Assembly: GCA_026988155.1 (NCBI GenBank)
Contig: JALSLW010000009.1
Location: forward strand, 1 to 64,000
Origin: Methylomonas sp.
GTDB taxonomy: Bacteria; Pseudomonadota; Gammaproteobacteria; Methylococcales; Methylomonadaceae
Length of the DNA stretch: 64,000 bases
Direction of reading: 5' to 3'
The position numbers and the translations under genes are program-made. The stretch's first letter is position 1, and each line of letters begins with the position of its first letter. Below are positions 7,687 through 15,883 of this stretch, one piece after another. Under the pieces are notes generated by a model. The model searched no databases and was not told the DNA's origin. It was given only the letters and a program-made list of their open reading frames with translations.

Positions 7687-8328
7687 ATGATGATAAAAAT
7701 TATACTAGTTGATGACCATGCCGTAGTAAGAGCAGGATTTAGACTGCTATTGACTGAGGCCCTTCCTAACATAGAGATCGTTGCAGAAGCCGATCAAGGA
7801 GAGCAGGCCATTCAACTCTATCAGATTCATCAGCCAGATATTATTATCATGGATTTATCTATGCCGGGCATAGGGGGGCTTGAAGCAATTAAACGAATTA
7901 TACAGCGTGATGAGTCTGCTAAAATTTTGGTGTTTAGCGTACATGATGAACAGGTTTATGTACACCGGGCACTTAATGCTGGCGCTAAAGGCTATATTAC
8001 TAAAAATAGTGCACCAGAAATTATGCCCGAAGCAATTGATAATATTTTGCAGGGAAAAACCTATGTTGAACAGGGATTGTTCAAAAAAAATAGCGGCCAA
8101 ACATCAACACATGATTATCAAAAAATCATTAATGACTTTTCTGAGCGTGAGTTTGATATTTTTCGGTTGCTGGCTAAAGGGTTAACCGCACATAAAATAT
8201 CTGATGAATTATGTCTAGGCTATAAGACTGTGGCTAATTATGTTACTCAGGTAAAGAAAAAAATGTATGTTTCCAGTGTTGCTGAGCTGGCACATATTGC
8301 CATTATTCTTGGAGTAATGAAACATTAA
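7687..8328 (+). CDS. LuxR/NarL-family response regulator
   Basis: Cytosolic two-component regulator of 213 residues. The receiver (1-125) has the acidic pair Asp9-Asp10, phospho-acceptor Asp56 (IIIMDLSMPG) and a conserved Lys in AKGYITK. A GerE/LuxR helix-turn-helix occupies about 148-210 (LTAHKISDEL). Two ATGs are adjacent (7687 and 7690) and either could start translation. It follows the HisKA_3 kinase, the usual arrangement for NarX/NarL-like pairs, and probably controls the neighbouring beta-propeller and related genes elsewhere. Confidence 0.92.
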   Translation: MMIKIILVDDHAVVRAGFRLLLTEALPNIEIVAEADQGEQAIQLYQIHQPDIIIMDLSMPGIGGLEAIKRIIQRDESAKILVFSVHDEQVYVHRALNAGAKGYITKNSAPEIMPEAIDNILQGKTYVEQGLFKKNSGQTSTHDYQKIINDFSEREFDIFRLLAKGLTAHKISDELCLGYKTVANYVTQVKKKMYVSSVAELAHIAIILGVMKH

Positions 8329-8366
8329 AACTGAGTGACAATAATGATGCGCATGGCAATGATAGC

Positions 8367-9182
8367 CTATGCATCATCCAAAACGCGGAATAGCATTTCT
8401 TTTACTGTTTGCGGCTCAAACGGCTTATCGCAAATGCCTGACACACCTGCCTGCTGAATATTATTGAGCCGAACTTCATTTTCTTCACTGGTCACCATTA
8501 AAATGGGAATGAATGAATTATTCATTTCCGTTCTGATATATTGAATCAGTTCTCTGCCATCCATTTCTGGCATATTGTAATCCGTTACAATCAGGTCAAA
8601 CGCATCTTCCGACTGACTGAAAACTTCAACCCCTTGCCTGCCATCATTTGCCTGTGTTATTTTAGAAATCCCCATATTGTTTAGCACTTTAACAATATGC
8701 TTTCTTGCCATAGGACTGTCATCCACAACCAATACTCTAACGGATTCTATCTCATAATGATCCAGTTCAATTTCTTCTGGATCAATAAAATCAATGCTGG
8801 TACGCAATGCCCTTTTTAAATCCTCATGAGTAAAGGGTTTTGGCAATATTGCAACGACTCCTGCCTGGCGAATGGGGTCTAAGGCCGTAAACCGCGTCTC
8901 ACTTGAGATCAACATAAATGGAATATCTTTTAAGTTGTCTGTTGTTTTTATCTGCATCACCAGCTCTGTTGCCATCATGTCAGGCAAATAGAGGCTGCTT
9001 ATAACCAGGTCAGGCTGATATTGCTTTAAAGTTTCAATTGCCTCCGCACCAGAACCGGCACTTTCTATATTCAGTATGCCTTCAGCAGCCAGGTGATTAG
9101 CAATCACTTTTAATTGCATACTGGAAGGCTCAACCAATAATATTGACAACTCGGATATATCAAACTGACTGTTAAAACTCAT
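8367..9182 (-). CDS. Tandem-receiver response regulator with inactive first receiver
   Basis: The 271 residues form two CheY-like receivers and no output domain. Receiver 2 (about 148-270) looks functional: Asp154-Asp155, Asp201 (LIVTDYNMPEMDG) and a Lys in CDKPF. Receiver 1 (about 12-130) has lost key residues: the acidic pair reads Glu-Pro and the acceptor position is Ser63 (LVISSLYLPD), although KPF is kept. It is probably a phosphorelay or sequestering protein with one phosphorylatable site, such as those acting with hybrid kinases or chemotaxis-like systems. It converges on the LuxR regulator and has no adjacent kinase of its own. Confidence 0.88.
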   Translation of the reverse strand: MSFNSQFDISELSILLVEPSSMQLKVIANHLAAEGILNIESAGSGAEAIETLKQYQPDLVISSLYLPDMMATELVMQIKTTDNLKDIPFMLISSETRFTALDPIRQAGVVAILPKPFTHEDLKRALRTSIDFIDPEEIELDHYEIESVRVLVVDDSPMARKHIVKVLNNMGISKITQANDGRQGVEVFSQSEDAFDLIVTDYNMPEMDGRELIQYIRTEMNNSFIPILMVTSEENEVRLNNIQQAGVSGICDKPFEPQTVKEMLFRVLDDA

Positions 9183-9198
9183 GTATTTACCTAAATAA

Positions 9199-9762
9199 TT
9201 AATTGAACATTTGAACTAAGTTTATCCCAAGCTGTTCAGCCGCTTTCTGCTGATCTTTATCGACTAAAGAGCCATCCTCAGAAAATGCCTTAAATGCCTG
9301 AGGTATAGCGAGCTGTTCTGGCAATACCATCATTCCAATATTGGCAAGCAGCATCCTTAAAAACACCAACCCTCTTAGTCCGCCCAAAGCTCCGGGCGAA
9401 GCTGCCATAATAGATACGAACTTGCCTTTAAAAGCCTGCAGCGGCGGCTCATCTTTTGATTCTGCACGGGAGGCCCAGTCTATTGCATTCTTCAGCAATG
9501 GGCTAAAAGCACTATTGTATTCTGGCGATGCAATTAGAAAACCGTCATGTTCAATTAATAGCTGTTTAAAATCATGTGCCTTATCTGGCATACCCTGCTC
9601 AGTTTCTAAATCTTGATTATAAATCGGCATAGGGTAATCAGCCAGATCAATAACGGTTACTGCCGCTCCAGCATTTTTTGCTGCTTTAGCGGCAATTATG
9701 ACCAGTTTTTTATTCACAGAGTCTTTTCGGCTACTGCCTGCAAAAGCTAATATTTTTGTCAT
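9199..9762 (-). CDS. NADPH-dependent FMN reductase family protein
   Basis: A flavodoxin-like oxidoreductase of 187 residues. The N-terminal GSSRKDSVNKKL loop would bind FMN phosphate, and PEYNSAFSPLLKNAIDW is the family signature around the isoalloxazine site. Relatives (SsuE/ChrR/YieF group) reduce flavins, quinones, chromate or azo compounds with NAD(P)H. The substrate cannot be told from sequence. It lies 16 bases upstream of the tandem-receiver gene on the same strand and may be cotranscribed with it, though a functional link is not obvious. Confidence 0.88.
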   Translation of the reverse strand: MTKILAFAGSSRKDSVNKKLVIIAAKAAKNAGAAVTVIDLADYPMPIYNQDLETEQGMPDKAHDFKQLLIEHDGFLIASPEYNSAFSPLLKNAIDWASRAESKDEPPLQAFKGKFVSIMAASPGALGGLRGLVFLRMLLANIGMMVLPEQLAIPQAFKAFSEDGSLVDKDQQKAAEQLGINLVQMFN

Positions 9763-9888
9763 TCCTACCTTCCCTCGCTATCAATATAACTTAGGAATGG
9801 GAATCAAATAGCCTGTGCCATTCCTTAATCTTTAATTGTAGTTGAAATTTAACTATATATAAATTGAATTCAGTCACAAAATATATCA

Positions 9889-10203
9889 TTATTTCAGCTT
9901 AACTGCTGTTCCGTACGCCAGCATTTCAGACGCGTTGGCCATAATTGCACTGGTTGTAAACCGGATGTTTACAATCGCATCTGCATCACGTTTCTGGGCT
10001 TCGCTCACCATGCGTTCAATAGCTATATCTCGGGCTTCGGCAAGCATTTCGGTATAGCCAGAAATTTCACCGCCGATCATGCCTTTTAGCCCTGCCATAA
10101 AATCACGGCCTACATGTTTAGACTGCACAATATTGCCTGCAACAACACCCAGGTTTTCAGTTATTTCTTTTCCTGGGACATCAGGGGTAGTAGAAAAAAT
10201 CAT
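9889..10203 (-). CDS. YbjQ/UPF0145 family protein
   Basis: A 104-residue cytosolic protein of the YbjQ family: it opens with STTPDVPGKEI, has GVVAGNIVQSKHVGRD, and ends with the conserved DADAIVNIRFTTS region. Members form pentamers and are sometimes called putative heavy-metal-binding, but the biochemical role is unknown. Length matches the family. It lies 41 bases downstream of the LysR regulator on the same strand and may be part of its transcript. Confidence 0.88.
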   Translation of the reverse strand: MIFSTTPDVPGKEITENLGVVAGNIVQSKHVGRDFMAGLKGMIGGEISGYTEMLAEARDIAIERMVSEAQKRDADAIVNIRFTTSAIMANASEMLAYGTAVKLK

Positions 10204-10244
10204 TATGCTTCCTTTATATAGTTAATATTATTATCTGGATGATT

Positions 10245-11135
10245 TTATACCTTATTCTCAAAGAAATTACTTAAAAATTCAATAAATGTCTTGAGTTTAG
10301 CTGGATAGAAACGTCTCTGCAGATAAGTCGCATAAATAAACAGAGATGGTATTCGATATTCTGGCAATATCTCAATCAACTGCTTTTTATCTAAATACTG
10401 CACAACAGACAGTCTAGGTGCCTGGATTATCCCCATCCCCAGCGCTGCAGCTTCACATAATGCCCGTCCATTATTTGTAGCAAAAGCCCAATCATTTTTA
10501 ATTTTTACCTGGTTTCCATTACTATTAAAAATCCAATGCTCCCCATGAGGTGTATTCATATATTGCAAACAGCGGTGAGCAGATAATTCATCAATTGTCT
10601 GAGGGCACCCCTTCCCCTCTATATATTCAGGGGAAGCATAGGTACATAGCTCAGTCTGGGAAATCTTTCTTGCAACAACACCTAGATCCAATGTATCGGT
10701 CACAAGAATTGATATATCAAAAATGCCTTTGCGCAAATTAACGGGTTTATTGTCTAATGACATCTGTATCTTAACTTCCGGATAAAGCTTCTGATAGGCA
10801 TCTATTGCTGGGATCATATACAAACCGCCAAAATCTATGGGCGCATTTATCTTTAGCTCACCTTTTACAGTAGATCCTAATTGAGCGGTGGACTCTTCTA
10901 ACTCATAAAAATCTTCTAATAGCTGTTTACTTCTATTATAGTAAGACTCGCCTGCTTCAGTTAACGTCATGCTTCTTGTCGTTCTATTAAGCAATACTAC
11001 CCCTAAAGACTTTTCCAGCTGAGCAATGTATTTACTGATCATCATTGCAGATAAGTTCATTTCTCGGGCAACAGCAGCAAAAGTTCCCAAGTCTACAGTT
11101 CGGCAAAAAACCTGCATATTATTTAATTTATCCAC
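10245..11135 (-). CDS. LysR-family transcriptional regulator
   Basis: A 296-residue LTTR. Residues 4-62 form the winged helix-turn-helix (FAAVAREMNLSAMMISKYIA, then LNRTTRSMTLTEAG), and about 90-292 form the effector domain (INAPIDFGGLYMIPAI). It resembles the AaeR/DmlR group that regulates nearby transport or oxidoreductase genes. Two related dyads directly upstream (11150-11162 and 11190-11200) suggest autoregulation. The effector is unknown; the neighbouring FMN reductase is a plausible target only by proximity. Confidence 0.92.
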   Translation of the reverse strand: MDKLNNMQVFCRTVDLGTFAAVAREMNLSAMMISKYIAQLEKSLGVVLLNRTTRSMTLTEAGESYYNRSKQLLEDFYELEESTAQLGSTVKGELKINAPIDFGGLYMIPAIDAYQKLYPEVKIQMSLDNKPVNLRKGIFDISILVTDTLDLGVVARKISQTELCTYASPEYIEGKGCPQTIDELSAHRCLQYMNTPHGEHWIFNSNGNQVKIKNDWAFATNNGRALCEAAALGMGIIQAPRLSVVQYLDKKQLIEILPEYRIPSLFIYATYLQRRFYPAKLKTFIEFLSNFFENKV

Positions 11136-11149
11136 TGCCCCTCCTTTAT

Positions 11150-11200
11150 AAACTGTCAGTTTACATTTTATAAACCTTTTTGACTATTTAAACTGCCAGT
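11150..11200. promoter_or_regulatory. Two LysR-type dyads upstream of the LysR gene
   Basis: AAACTG-T-CAGTTT (11150-11162) is a perfect 13-base palindrome 15 bases upstream of the regulator start. A second related site, AAACTGCCAGT, lies at 11190-11200. Their centres are about 40 bases apart, four helical turns, which suits a tetrameric LTTR. Autoregulation is inferred from this arrangement. Confidence 0.45.
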
Positions 11201-11533
11201 AAGTCTATCTATAATTGATCTCGGAGATAGTTCTAAGCCGTTTGATTTTCCATAAAGCTGATACTCACTGACTTTTTCAATAAGTTAAATTCGTATTAGT
11301 CTGGATTATCAAGCGGTTTTTTTTTGATTATACCGTTGGAGTTCGCAGGGAATTTGGTATCAAATGAATTTTTACATGCAAATCGCAATTATGCAGTTTC
11401 TTTTATAAAACGGATTTACCGATAACTCCACTGGTTTTAGTACAATACCGGGTCAAAACAGCAAAATTCAGTTAAATCTAGCTTTTTGTTTTCTACACAA
11501 AAAAACACACTAGATTTTAAAAAAAAGATGCAG
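11201..11533. other. Intergenic region with no recognised gene
   Basis: AT-rich DNA between the LysR regulatory sites and the tRNA promoter. No open frame with codon-like composition, RNA gene or repeat was recognised on either strand. Confidence 0.6.
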
Positions 11534-11539
11534 TATAAT
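11534..11539 (+). promoter_or_regulatory. -10 box of tRNA-Ser promoter
   Basis: A perfect TATAAT lies 11 bases before the mature tRNA end, the usual position for a tRNA promoter. No good -35 hexamer is visible at 11511-11516. A GC-rich discriminator, typical of stringently controlled promoters, is not obvious (GCTCG). Confidence 0.6.
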
Positions 11540-11550
11540 GCTCGTCTTTA

Positions 11551-11640
11551 GGAGAGGTGGCTGAGTGGCCGAAAGCGGCGGTCTTGAAAACCGTTGAGGG
11601 TTTATCCCCTCCCAGGGTTCGAATCCCTGCTTCTCCGCCA
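11551..11640 (+). tRNA. tRNA-Ser (anticodon UGA)
   Basis: A 90-base tRNA with encoded CCA. The acceptor arm GGAGAGG pairs with CTTCTCC (one G-U), discriminator G. The anticodon loop CTTGAAA gives anticodon UGA, which reads UCA and related serine codons. The long variable arm (GAGGGTTTATCCCCTC region) is the class II signature of serine tRNA. The T loop is GGTTCGAATCC. It has its own promoter and terminator and stands alone. Confidence 0.97.
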
Positions 11641-11648
11641 TAGAATTT

Positions 11649-11677
11649 AAAAACCAGCATTTATTGCTGGTTTTTTT
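11649..11677 (+). terminator. Rho-independent terminator of tRNA-Ser
   Basis: AAACCAGCA (11651-11659) pairs with TGCTGGTTT (11665-11673) around TTTAT, extended by A-T pairs and followed directly by a run of T residues to 11677. Confidence 0.9.
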
Positions 11678-11793
11678 ATGCCTGTGATAAATAGCTACTT
11701 TTTTCCCAAAAAAAACTGTACTCTTTTTTTTATATATGTCTGATAGACATAGTAAAAATTCATTTTTAGTCACTGTTTAGCAAGGGTTATGGC

Positions 11794-12408
11794 ATGAACA
11801 AATTCCAGCATCGAAAGTTAGAATCACTTTTTAAAAGAAACAAGGCTTGGGCTGATAAAATGACCAGGCATGATCCTGATTTTTTTACCCACTTATCAAA
11901 ACAGCAAACGCCAGAATATTTATGGATTGGCTGTGCCGATAGCAGAGTTCCTGCCAATCAGGTGGTTGACCTGCTGCCTGGAGAGGTGTTTGTACACCGT
12001 AACATTGCCAACATTGTTGTTCATTCTGACTTAAATTGCCTGTCCGTCATTCAATTTGCCGTTAATGTGCTAGAAGTAAAGCACATTATCGTTTGCGGGC
12101 ATTACGGCTGCGGTGGCGTCAAAGCCGCTTTTGAAAATCAGAAGCTCGGATTAATTGATAATTGGCTGCACCATATCAAAGATGTCTATCGCTGGCATAA
12201 AGAAGAAGTGGATGCTCAGGCCAGTACGGAAGATAAAATCAATTTGCTATGCGAAAAAAATGTCATTGAACAAGTGGCTAATGTCTGCCATAGCACCATT
12301 GTGCAGCATGCCTGGAACAACAATAAAGACTTAACGGTACACGGCTGGATCTACTCTATAGATAACGGTATTTTAAAAGCACTGGAAACAGGTATCAACG
12401 GGAATTAA
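11794..12408 (+). CDS. can: Beta-class carbonic anhydrase
   Basis: Interconverts CO2 and bicarbonate in the cytosol. The zinc ligands are all present: Cys47 (GCADSR), Asp49/Arg51 dyad, His103 and Cys106 (CGHYGCGG). The protein is 204 residues, close to E. coli Can (220), with the C-terminal HGWIYSIDNG typical of the group. An AAGGG-type ribosome site lies about 10 bases upstream. It has its own promoter region after the tRNA terminator. In a one-carbon-using organism it would supply bicarbonate for carboxylases. Confidence 0.95.
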   Translation: MNKFQHRKLESLFKRNKAWADKMTRHDPDFFTHLSKQQTPEYLWIGCADSRVPANQVVDLLPGEVFVHRNIANIVVHSDLNCLSVIQFAVNVLEVKHIIVCGHYGCGGVKAAFENQKLGLIDNWLHHIKDVYRWHKEEVDAQASTEDKINLLCEKNVIEQVANVCHSTIVQHAWNNNKDLTVHGWIYSIDNGILKALETGINGN

Positions 12409-12436
12409 AGACCGCTAACCAGGCACCTAACTCATG

Positions 12437-12442
12437 TATAAT
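12437..12442 (+). promoter_or_regulatory. Candidate -10 box upstream of zeta-domain gene
   Basis: TATAAT preceded by TG, 27 bases before the first ATG of the downstream gene. No clear -35 was identified. Confidence 0.4.
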
Positions 12443-12468
12443 CGCTGTACTTAAAAACACCGCGATTA

Positions 12469-14652
12469 ATGTTTGAGTGCCAAATGAATAATAACTATCC
12501 AACACAAAATTCTGAACCTGTTCATCTCAGCAAATTGCGTATATCACTCGCCATTTTGCAAGGCATTAAATTGCTCGCCACTCTTCGAAAAGAATCAGAA
12601 GCTACGGTTTCTCACGACCAGACCAAACGTGTCACTTATCTAACAGAACTATTTTCCCGCATTCATCGTGAAATTTTCCATGACTGGAAAAAACAGGCTA
12701 CTGTTGATCACCGGCCCGGCGCAATGACCGATGGGAAAAAGCGTATTGAGTTTCGCCTAGCTATTGAAAAGCTAGTTTTAGATGCTAATTACAATGATGA
12801 TACCGCTATTTTTGACAACAATGGCTTTATTATCAATACTGATAATGTTGCTGAACGCCTAGCCAGCTTTTATCAAAAAATGCGTTTGATCAGGCCTTTT
12901 TCTTACGGCAATAGAATTACCTTAGATTTTTTTGTCACTGCATTAGGAAAATTGCCGGCATTTAAAAGTGTTTACGAGCAGGGGATAGATTTTAGACGGC
13001 TTAATGCGAAAGATACCGTTGCTTTACATGATTTAGACAGCAGTTTTCAATCCATCATAACAGCATTTGAACATGCATTAGACCCCACCTGCTGCAGAAG
13101 CTTACAGAACAAAGCTAATGGATATGGCACATGGCCAGAAAATAAAATCTTTATCCAGGGTGTACCTTTTCTTTCTCATACTACAGAACAGGGCATTCTT
13201 TGTTTTGTTCTGGTTAATGGAGGCCTAGTCCCAGTTGATACAATTAAAAACAAAATCTTTAAAGAAGGAAAACAGTTTGCAGATAACCCTGTCAACGCTT
13301 CTAAGCATATTATCGGCTATCTTCCTAAAACAGAAACCTTAAGAGTACCAGAGAAAACTGATATTGATGGCATAAACATTAGCCCGAATGAAACGCCCCC
13401 ACTGTTCTGCCTTGATATCAACATGCTAACCAGCCTACGCTCTCCCAGCCACACAGAACTATTAGAACTGCTAGTGCAATGCGAAAGCAATGATAAATAC
13501 GCTATTTTCACTCTTGCTAATAACGAAGCGCTTAAATCTAAATTATTAGAAGCGGCAAAAGGCGATGAGCGTTTAATAAGGTCCGTTGAAATTGCCTACA
13601 CCAGACTTAGTAAAATCAGCAAAAAACTGGACGAAGCCTTAGAACGTATTTTTGCTGGTAAAACGCCTGCTACTCACCCTCAATTATTTATGAGCATGGG
13701 TGGTGCAGGTGCTGGCAAAACAGCCGTTGAAGAAATTGCAGAAGCGCATTGCGGAGAAAATTATGTTATTGCCTCTTTAGATGAGTTCCGCAAAATCAGT
13801 GACCTATACAACGTACTTACGGCAGCCAACCACCATAGTGACGATTATGTCTATGTCGAACCGTTTGCTAACCGCCTCCGTCAGATGGTTGCTGATCATG
13901 CCAGAAAAACACGCATCAATATACTGTATGACGGCACATCAATTCCCTACTACCCCCGGTATTTTAATATTGTTGGGCAATTTAAAGCGTCAGGGTTTAA
14001 AACACAAGTTACCGCAGTTGATGCCTTTATCGTTAAACCTGAAGGCCGTGAAGATGAACTGCTGCGCTCAGCCGTTATTTGCAGCGTAAAGGCACGTTAT
14101 AAACAGACAGGCAGAGCATTGCCCTGGGTTGTAACCATCGATAAACATATCCGTGCACCACAAGAATTTCTTGAGGCCGTTGAACACCAGGACTTGAAAA
14201 AAATTTCTTTGTTTGCCAATGACGGAGACAAAGACCGTCACTATTTAGTTGCGGAAAGTTTTTATTTTACTGAATTTGATATTCAGAAACTTCATCAGCA
14301 TCAATTATCTGGTTCGTTAGCCTGCCATTTAACAGAGCTGATTAAAAACCACGATGACTCGGTGCTAAAAAAACTGGCCTCAAGCACAAAAACTGAAATT
14401 GACTTGTTAATTGAAAGAAATCCTGATTTTTCAGAACATAACGTTGCCTACCAAGTTTATAACAGTCGCTTTGGCAATCGTGTGCTAGTCATTTATAACA
14501 CACGGAGGCTGGTTGATTTTTTTGAAAAAAGACAATTAAACCCAAATGCATCAGGGGAGTCTGGCCTATTGCACAAACCTGATTCATTGGCGTTTGACGT
14601 AGACCCTCTTGCACAAAAGCCCTGGCTCAAAAGACTACAAGGCTCTGCGTAA
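12469..14652 (+). CDS. Large zeta-toxin-type P-loop protein with Fic-like N-terminal motif
   Basis: A 727-residue cytosolic protein. The C-terminal part (about 400-620) is a zeta-toxin-like kinase: Walker A GGAGAGKT at 411-418, SLDEFRK with Asp438, and ILYDGTSIPYYP. Zeta toxins phosphorylate UDP-sugars or related nucleotides. Near 142-149 the sequence RPFSYGNR, followed by a hydrophobic helix, closely resembles the Fic core HPFxxGNGR, but the catalytic His is Arg142 and one Gly is missing, so AMPylation is unlikely. Residues 200-400 are not recognised. No antitoxin gene is adjacent. The start may instead be the ATG at 12484, as neither has a strong ribosome site. Zeta assignment is good; the Fic relation is inference. 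Confidence 0.85.
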   Translation: MFECQMNNNYPTQNSEPVHLSKLRISLAILQGIKLLATLRKESEATVSHDQTKRVTYLTELFSRIHREIFHDWKKQATVDHRPGAMTDGKKRIEFRLAIEKLVLDANYNDDTAIFDNNGFIINTDNVAERLASFYQKMRLIRPFSYGNRITLDFFVTALGKLPAFKSVYEQGIDFRRLNAKDTVALHDLDSSFQSIITAFEHALDPTCCRSLQNKANGYGTWPENKIFIQGVPFLSHTTEQGILCFVLVNGGLVPVDTIKNKIFKEGKQFADNPVNASKHIIGYLPKTETLRVPEKTDIDGINISPNETPPLFCLDINMLTSLRSPSHTELLELLVQCESNDKYAIFTLANNEALKSKLLEAAKGDERLIRSVEIAYTRLSKISKKLDEALERIFAGKTPATHPQLFMSMGGAGAGKTAVEEIAEAHCGENYVIASLDEFRKISDLYNVLTAANHHSDDYVYVEPFANRLRQMVADHARKTRINILYDGTSIPYYPRYFNIVGQFKASGFKTQVTAVDAFIVKPEGREDELLRSAVICSVKARYKQTGRALPWVVTIDKHIRAPQEFLEAVEHQDLKKISLFANDGDKDRHYLVAESFYFTEFDIQKLHQHQLSGSLACHLTELIKNHDDSVLKKLASSTKTEIDLLIERNPDFSEHNVAYQVYNSRFGNRVLVIYNTRRLVDFFEKRQLNPNASGESGLLHKPDSLAFDVDPLAQKPWLKRLQGSA

Positions 14653-14704
14653 TCCATGCATCAGCAAATCAGCTTCTAGAAAAAATAGCTCCAGCATTAC
14701 TCTG

Positions 14705-14728
14705 CCTGAACATATTCATATGTTCAGG
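14705..14728. repeat. Perfect 24-base palindrome
   Basis: CCTGAACATAT and ATATGTTCAGG are exact inverted repeats separated by TC, 52 bases after the zeta-domain gene. There is no T run, so it is not a standard terminator. It has the form of a dimeric-regulator operator or a mobile-element relic. Confidence 0.6.
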
Positions 14729-14954
14729 ACACCTAACCTCGGAGATTAAAGTCTGACTCCATAAATTTCAATTTTTGAATCACCACCCAATTAATACATA
14801 CATTGGAATGCTTAAAAAGAAATTTATGATATCAGAGCAGAATCAAAGCTAAAATAGTAAGTAACTAACTAATTGATTGTATTTTAAATATCAAGTTATG
14901 AGATCAGGCATTCTGAGCCCGGTGACTAATAAAGCGGGCAGTGCAAATAATACA

Positions 14955-15390
14955 TCGCCTCTAGGTACAACCCTGTACTGCCTGAAAATCCAGTGCTACG
15001 GGGCATTCCCGTTTGCCAATGCCGGCGCGGCCAGCCGTGCTTCAGAATGCTGGGCTCCCATCCATATGGGGACGGCATTATCCTGCTCCCGCTCACTCCG
15101 TTCACTTTTACTTCTTAGCGTTGCCGACTCTTTTTTTACTATTTTTATACAGGTATCCAGCACGAACGGCTTTACTGAACGTATCACGCTTTATATTTAA
15201 TTGATCAGCTACATCACAGGGTTCCTGACCTTCACTTAATAGCTGCTAACTTCATAAGTCATAACAGCCGCTCCCCGACTGTTTTTTCGGTACATAAAAT
15301 CTTTGCACGCCCTGTTCTTTAGAGTGTTTAACGGCAAGGTCATGGGTTACTAAGACCGAACCTTCTGAAAAAGGCAGCAAATGCAGCATA
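14955..15390 (-). pseudogene. Decayed transposase remnant
   Basis: Fragments of one protein appear in three minus-strand frames. In order: VLVTHDLAVKHSKEQGVQ then FYVPKKQSGSGCYDL (15285-15375), LSEGQEPCDVADQLNIKRDT then FSKAVRAGYLYK (15130-15240), then KSERS and MGAQHSEARLAA in another frame (15015-15110), then PVALDFQAVQGC (14965-15005). The order and motifs match a transposase family common in proteobacteria with an FYVPRK...KRDTL.KAV helix-turn-helix and a KSERS...MG..R.E.R.AA block. Stops and frameshifts separate every piece, so the gene is dead. The apparent short open frames on both strands here are by-products. Confidence 0.65.
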
Positions 15391-15420
15391 AAAAATATTC
15401 GATAAGACGACGGCTCATCG

Positions 15421-15760
15421 CAAGTACGAGTACCAGGTTAATTTCGCACAGACAGTTTCCAAAATGAAAAACACCTTGGGTGAATTAATGTTGTTTTCAG
15501 CTTAAGGACTGTAGAACAGGGTCGAAACGTTAATTGATTACATGGCCTGTACAATAGAACCTATACGTAGAGAAAGAAGTTATCGAAGATCAGAATCAAA
15601 ATCGAAAAACAGAATTTTTTTATTGTATCTACAAAAGAGCTGGATAAATCAATGCCTTATTTCTTAACTTAATGGAATAGAATTGCGTCCCCTTTATCCC
15701 TTTTAGGGTTGTGTTTTTATTAGGTGGGAAGACAGATACAGTAAAAGAAAAATAAAAATC
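15421..15760. other. Intergenic region, no gene recognised
   Basis: Between the transposase relic and the next promoter there is no convincing open frame. It contains one copy of the TTAACTTAATGG motif at 15661-15680 and an AGGG-type hairpin-like stretch near 15695-15710; nothing else was identified. Confidence 0.55.
15661..15680 (+). repeat. TTAACTTAATGGCATTGG-type interspersed motif, copy 2
   Basis: Reads TTCTTAACTTAATGGAATAG, matching the other copies over its first 15 bases and then diverging. It lies about 220 bases upstream of the four-gene operon. Confidence 0.45.
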
Positions 15761-15797
15761 TATAATGATAAATATGTGGTAAAATTTCACACATATT
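15761..15797 (+). promoter_or_regulatory. Promoter and operator of the 15.9-21.2 kb operon
   Basis: A perfect TATAAT (15761-15766) is followed directly by an inverted repeat, AATATGTG (15771-15778) with CACACATATT (15788-15797). The repeat would overlap the transcription start, so a bound regulator would block initiation. The leader to the ATG at 15884 is about 110 bases and ends with the ribosome site AGAGGA. Confidence 0.5.
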
Positions 15798-15883
15798 AGG
15801 GGAGTAAGAATAGTTCTTCTCTATTTGTGTATCAGGTTCAATTCTATTATTAATTTCTTCAGTACTTAAATAAAGAGGAACAG

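Noticed and set aside
11510-11773. 87-codon open frame on the minus strand
   Set aside because: It is the antisense of tRNA-Ser and its terminator; this kind of peptide (KQGFEPWEG...) is a well-known false gene over serine tRNA.
14877-15204. Short open frames on both strands
   Set aside because: The minus-strand frames are pieces of the decayed transposase and the plus-strand ones are their shadows.
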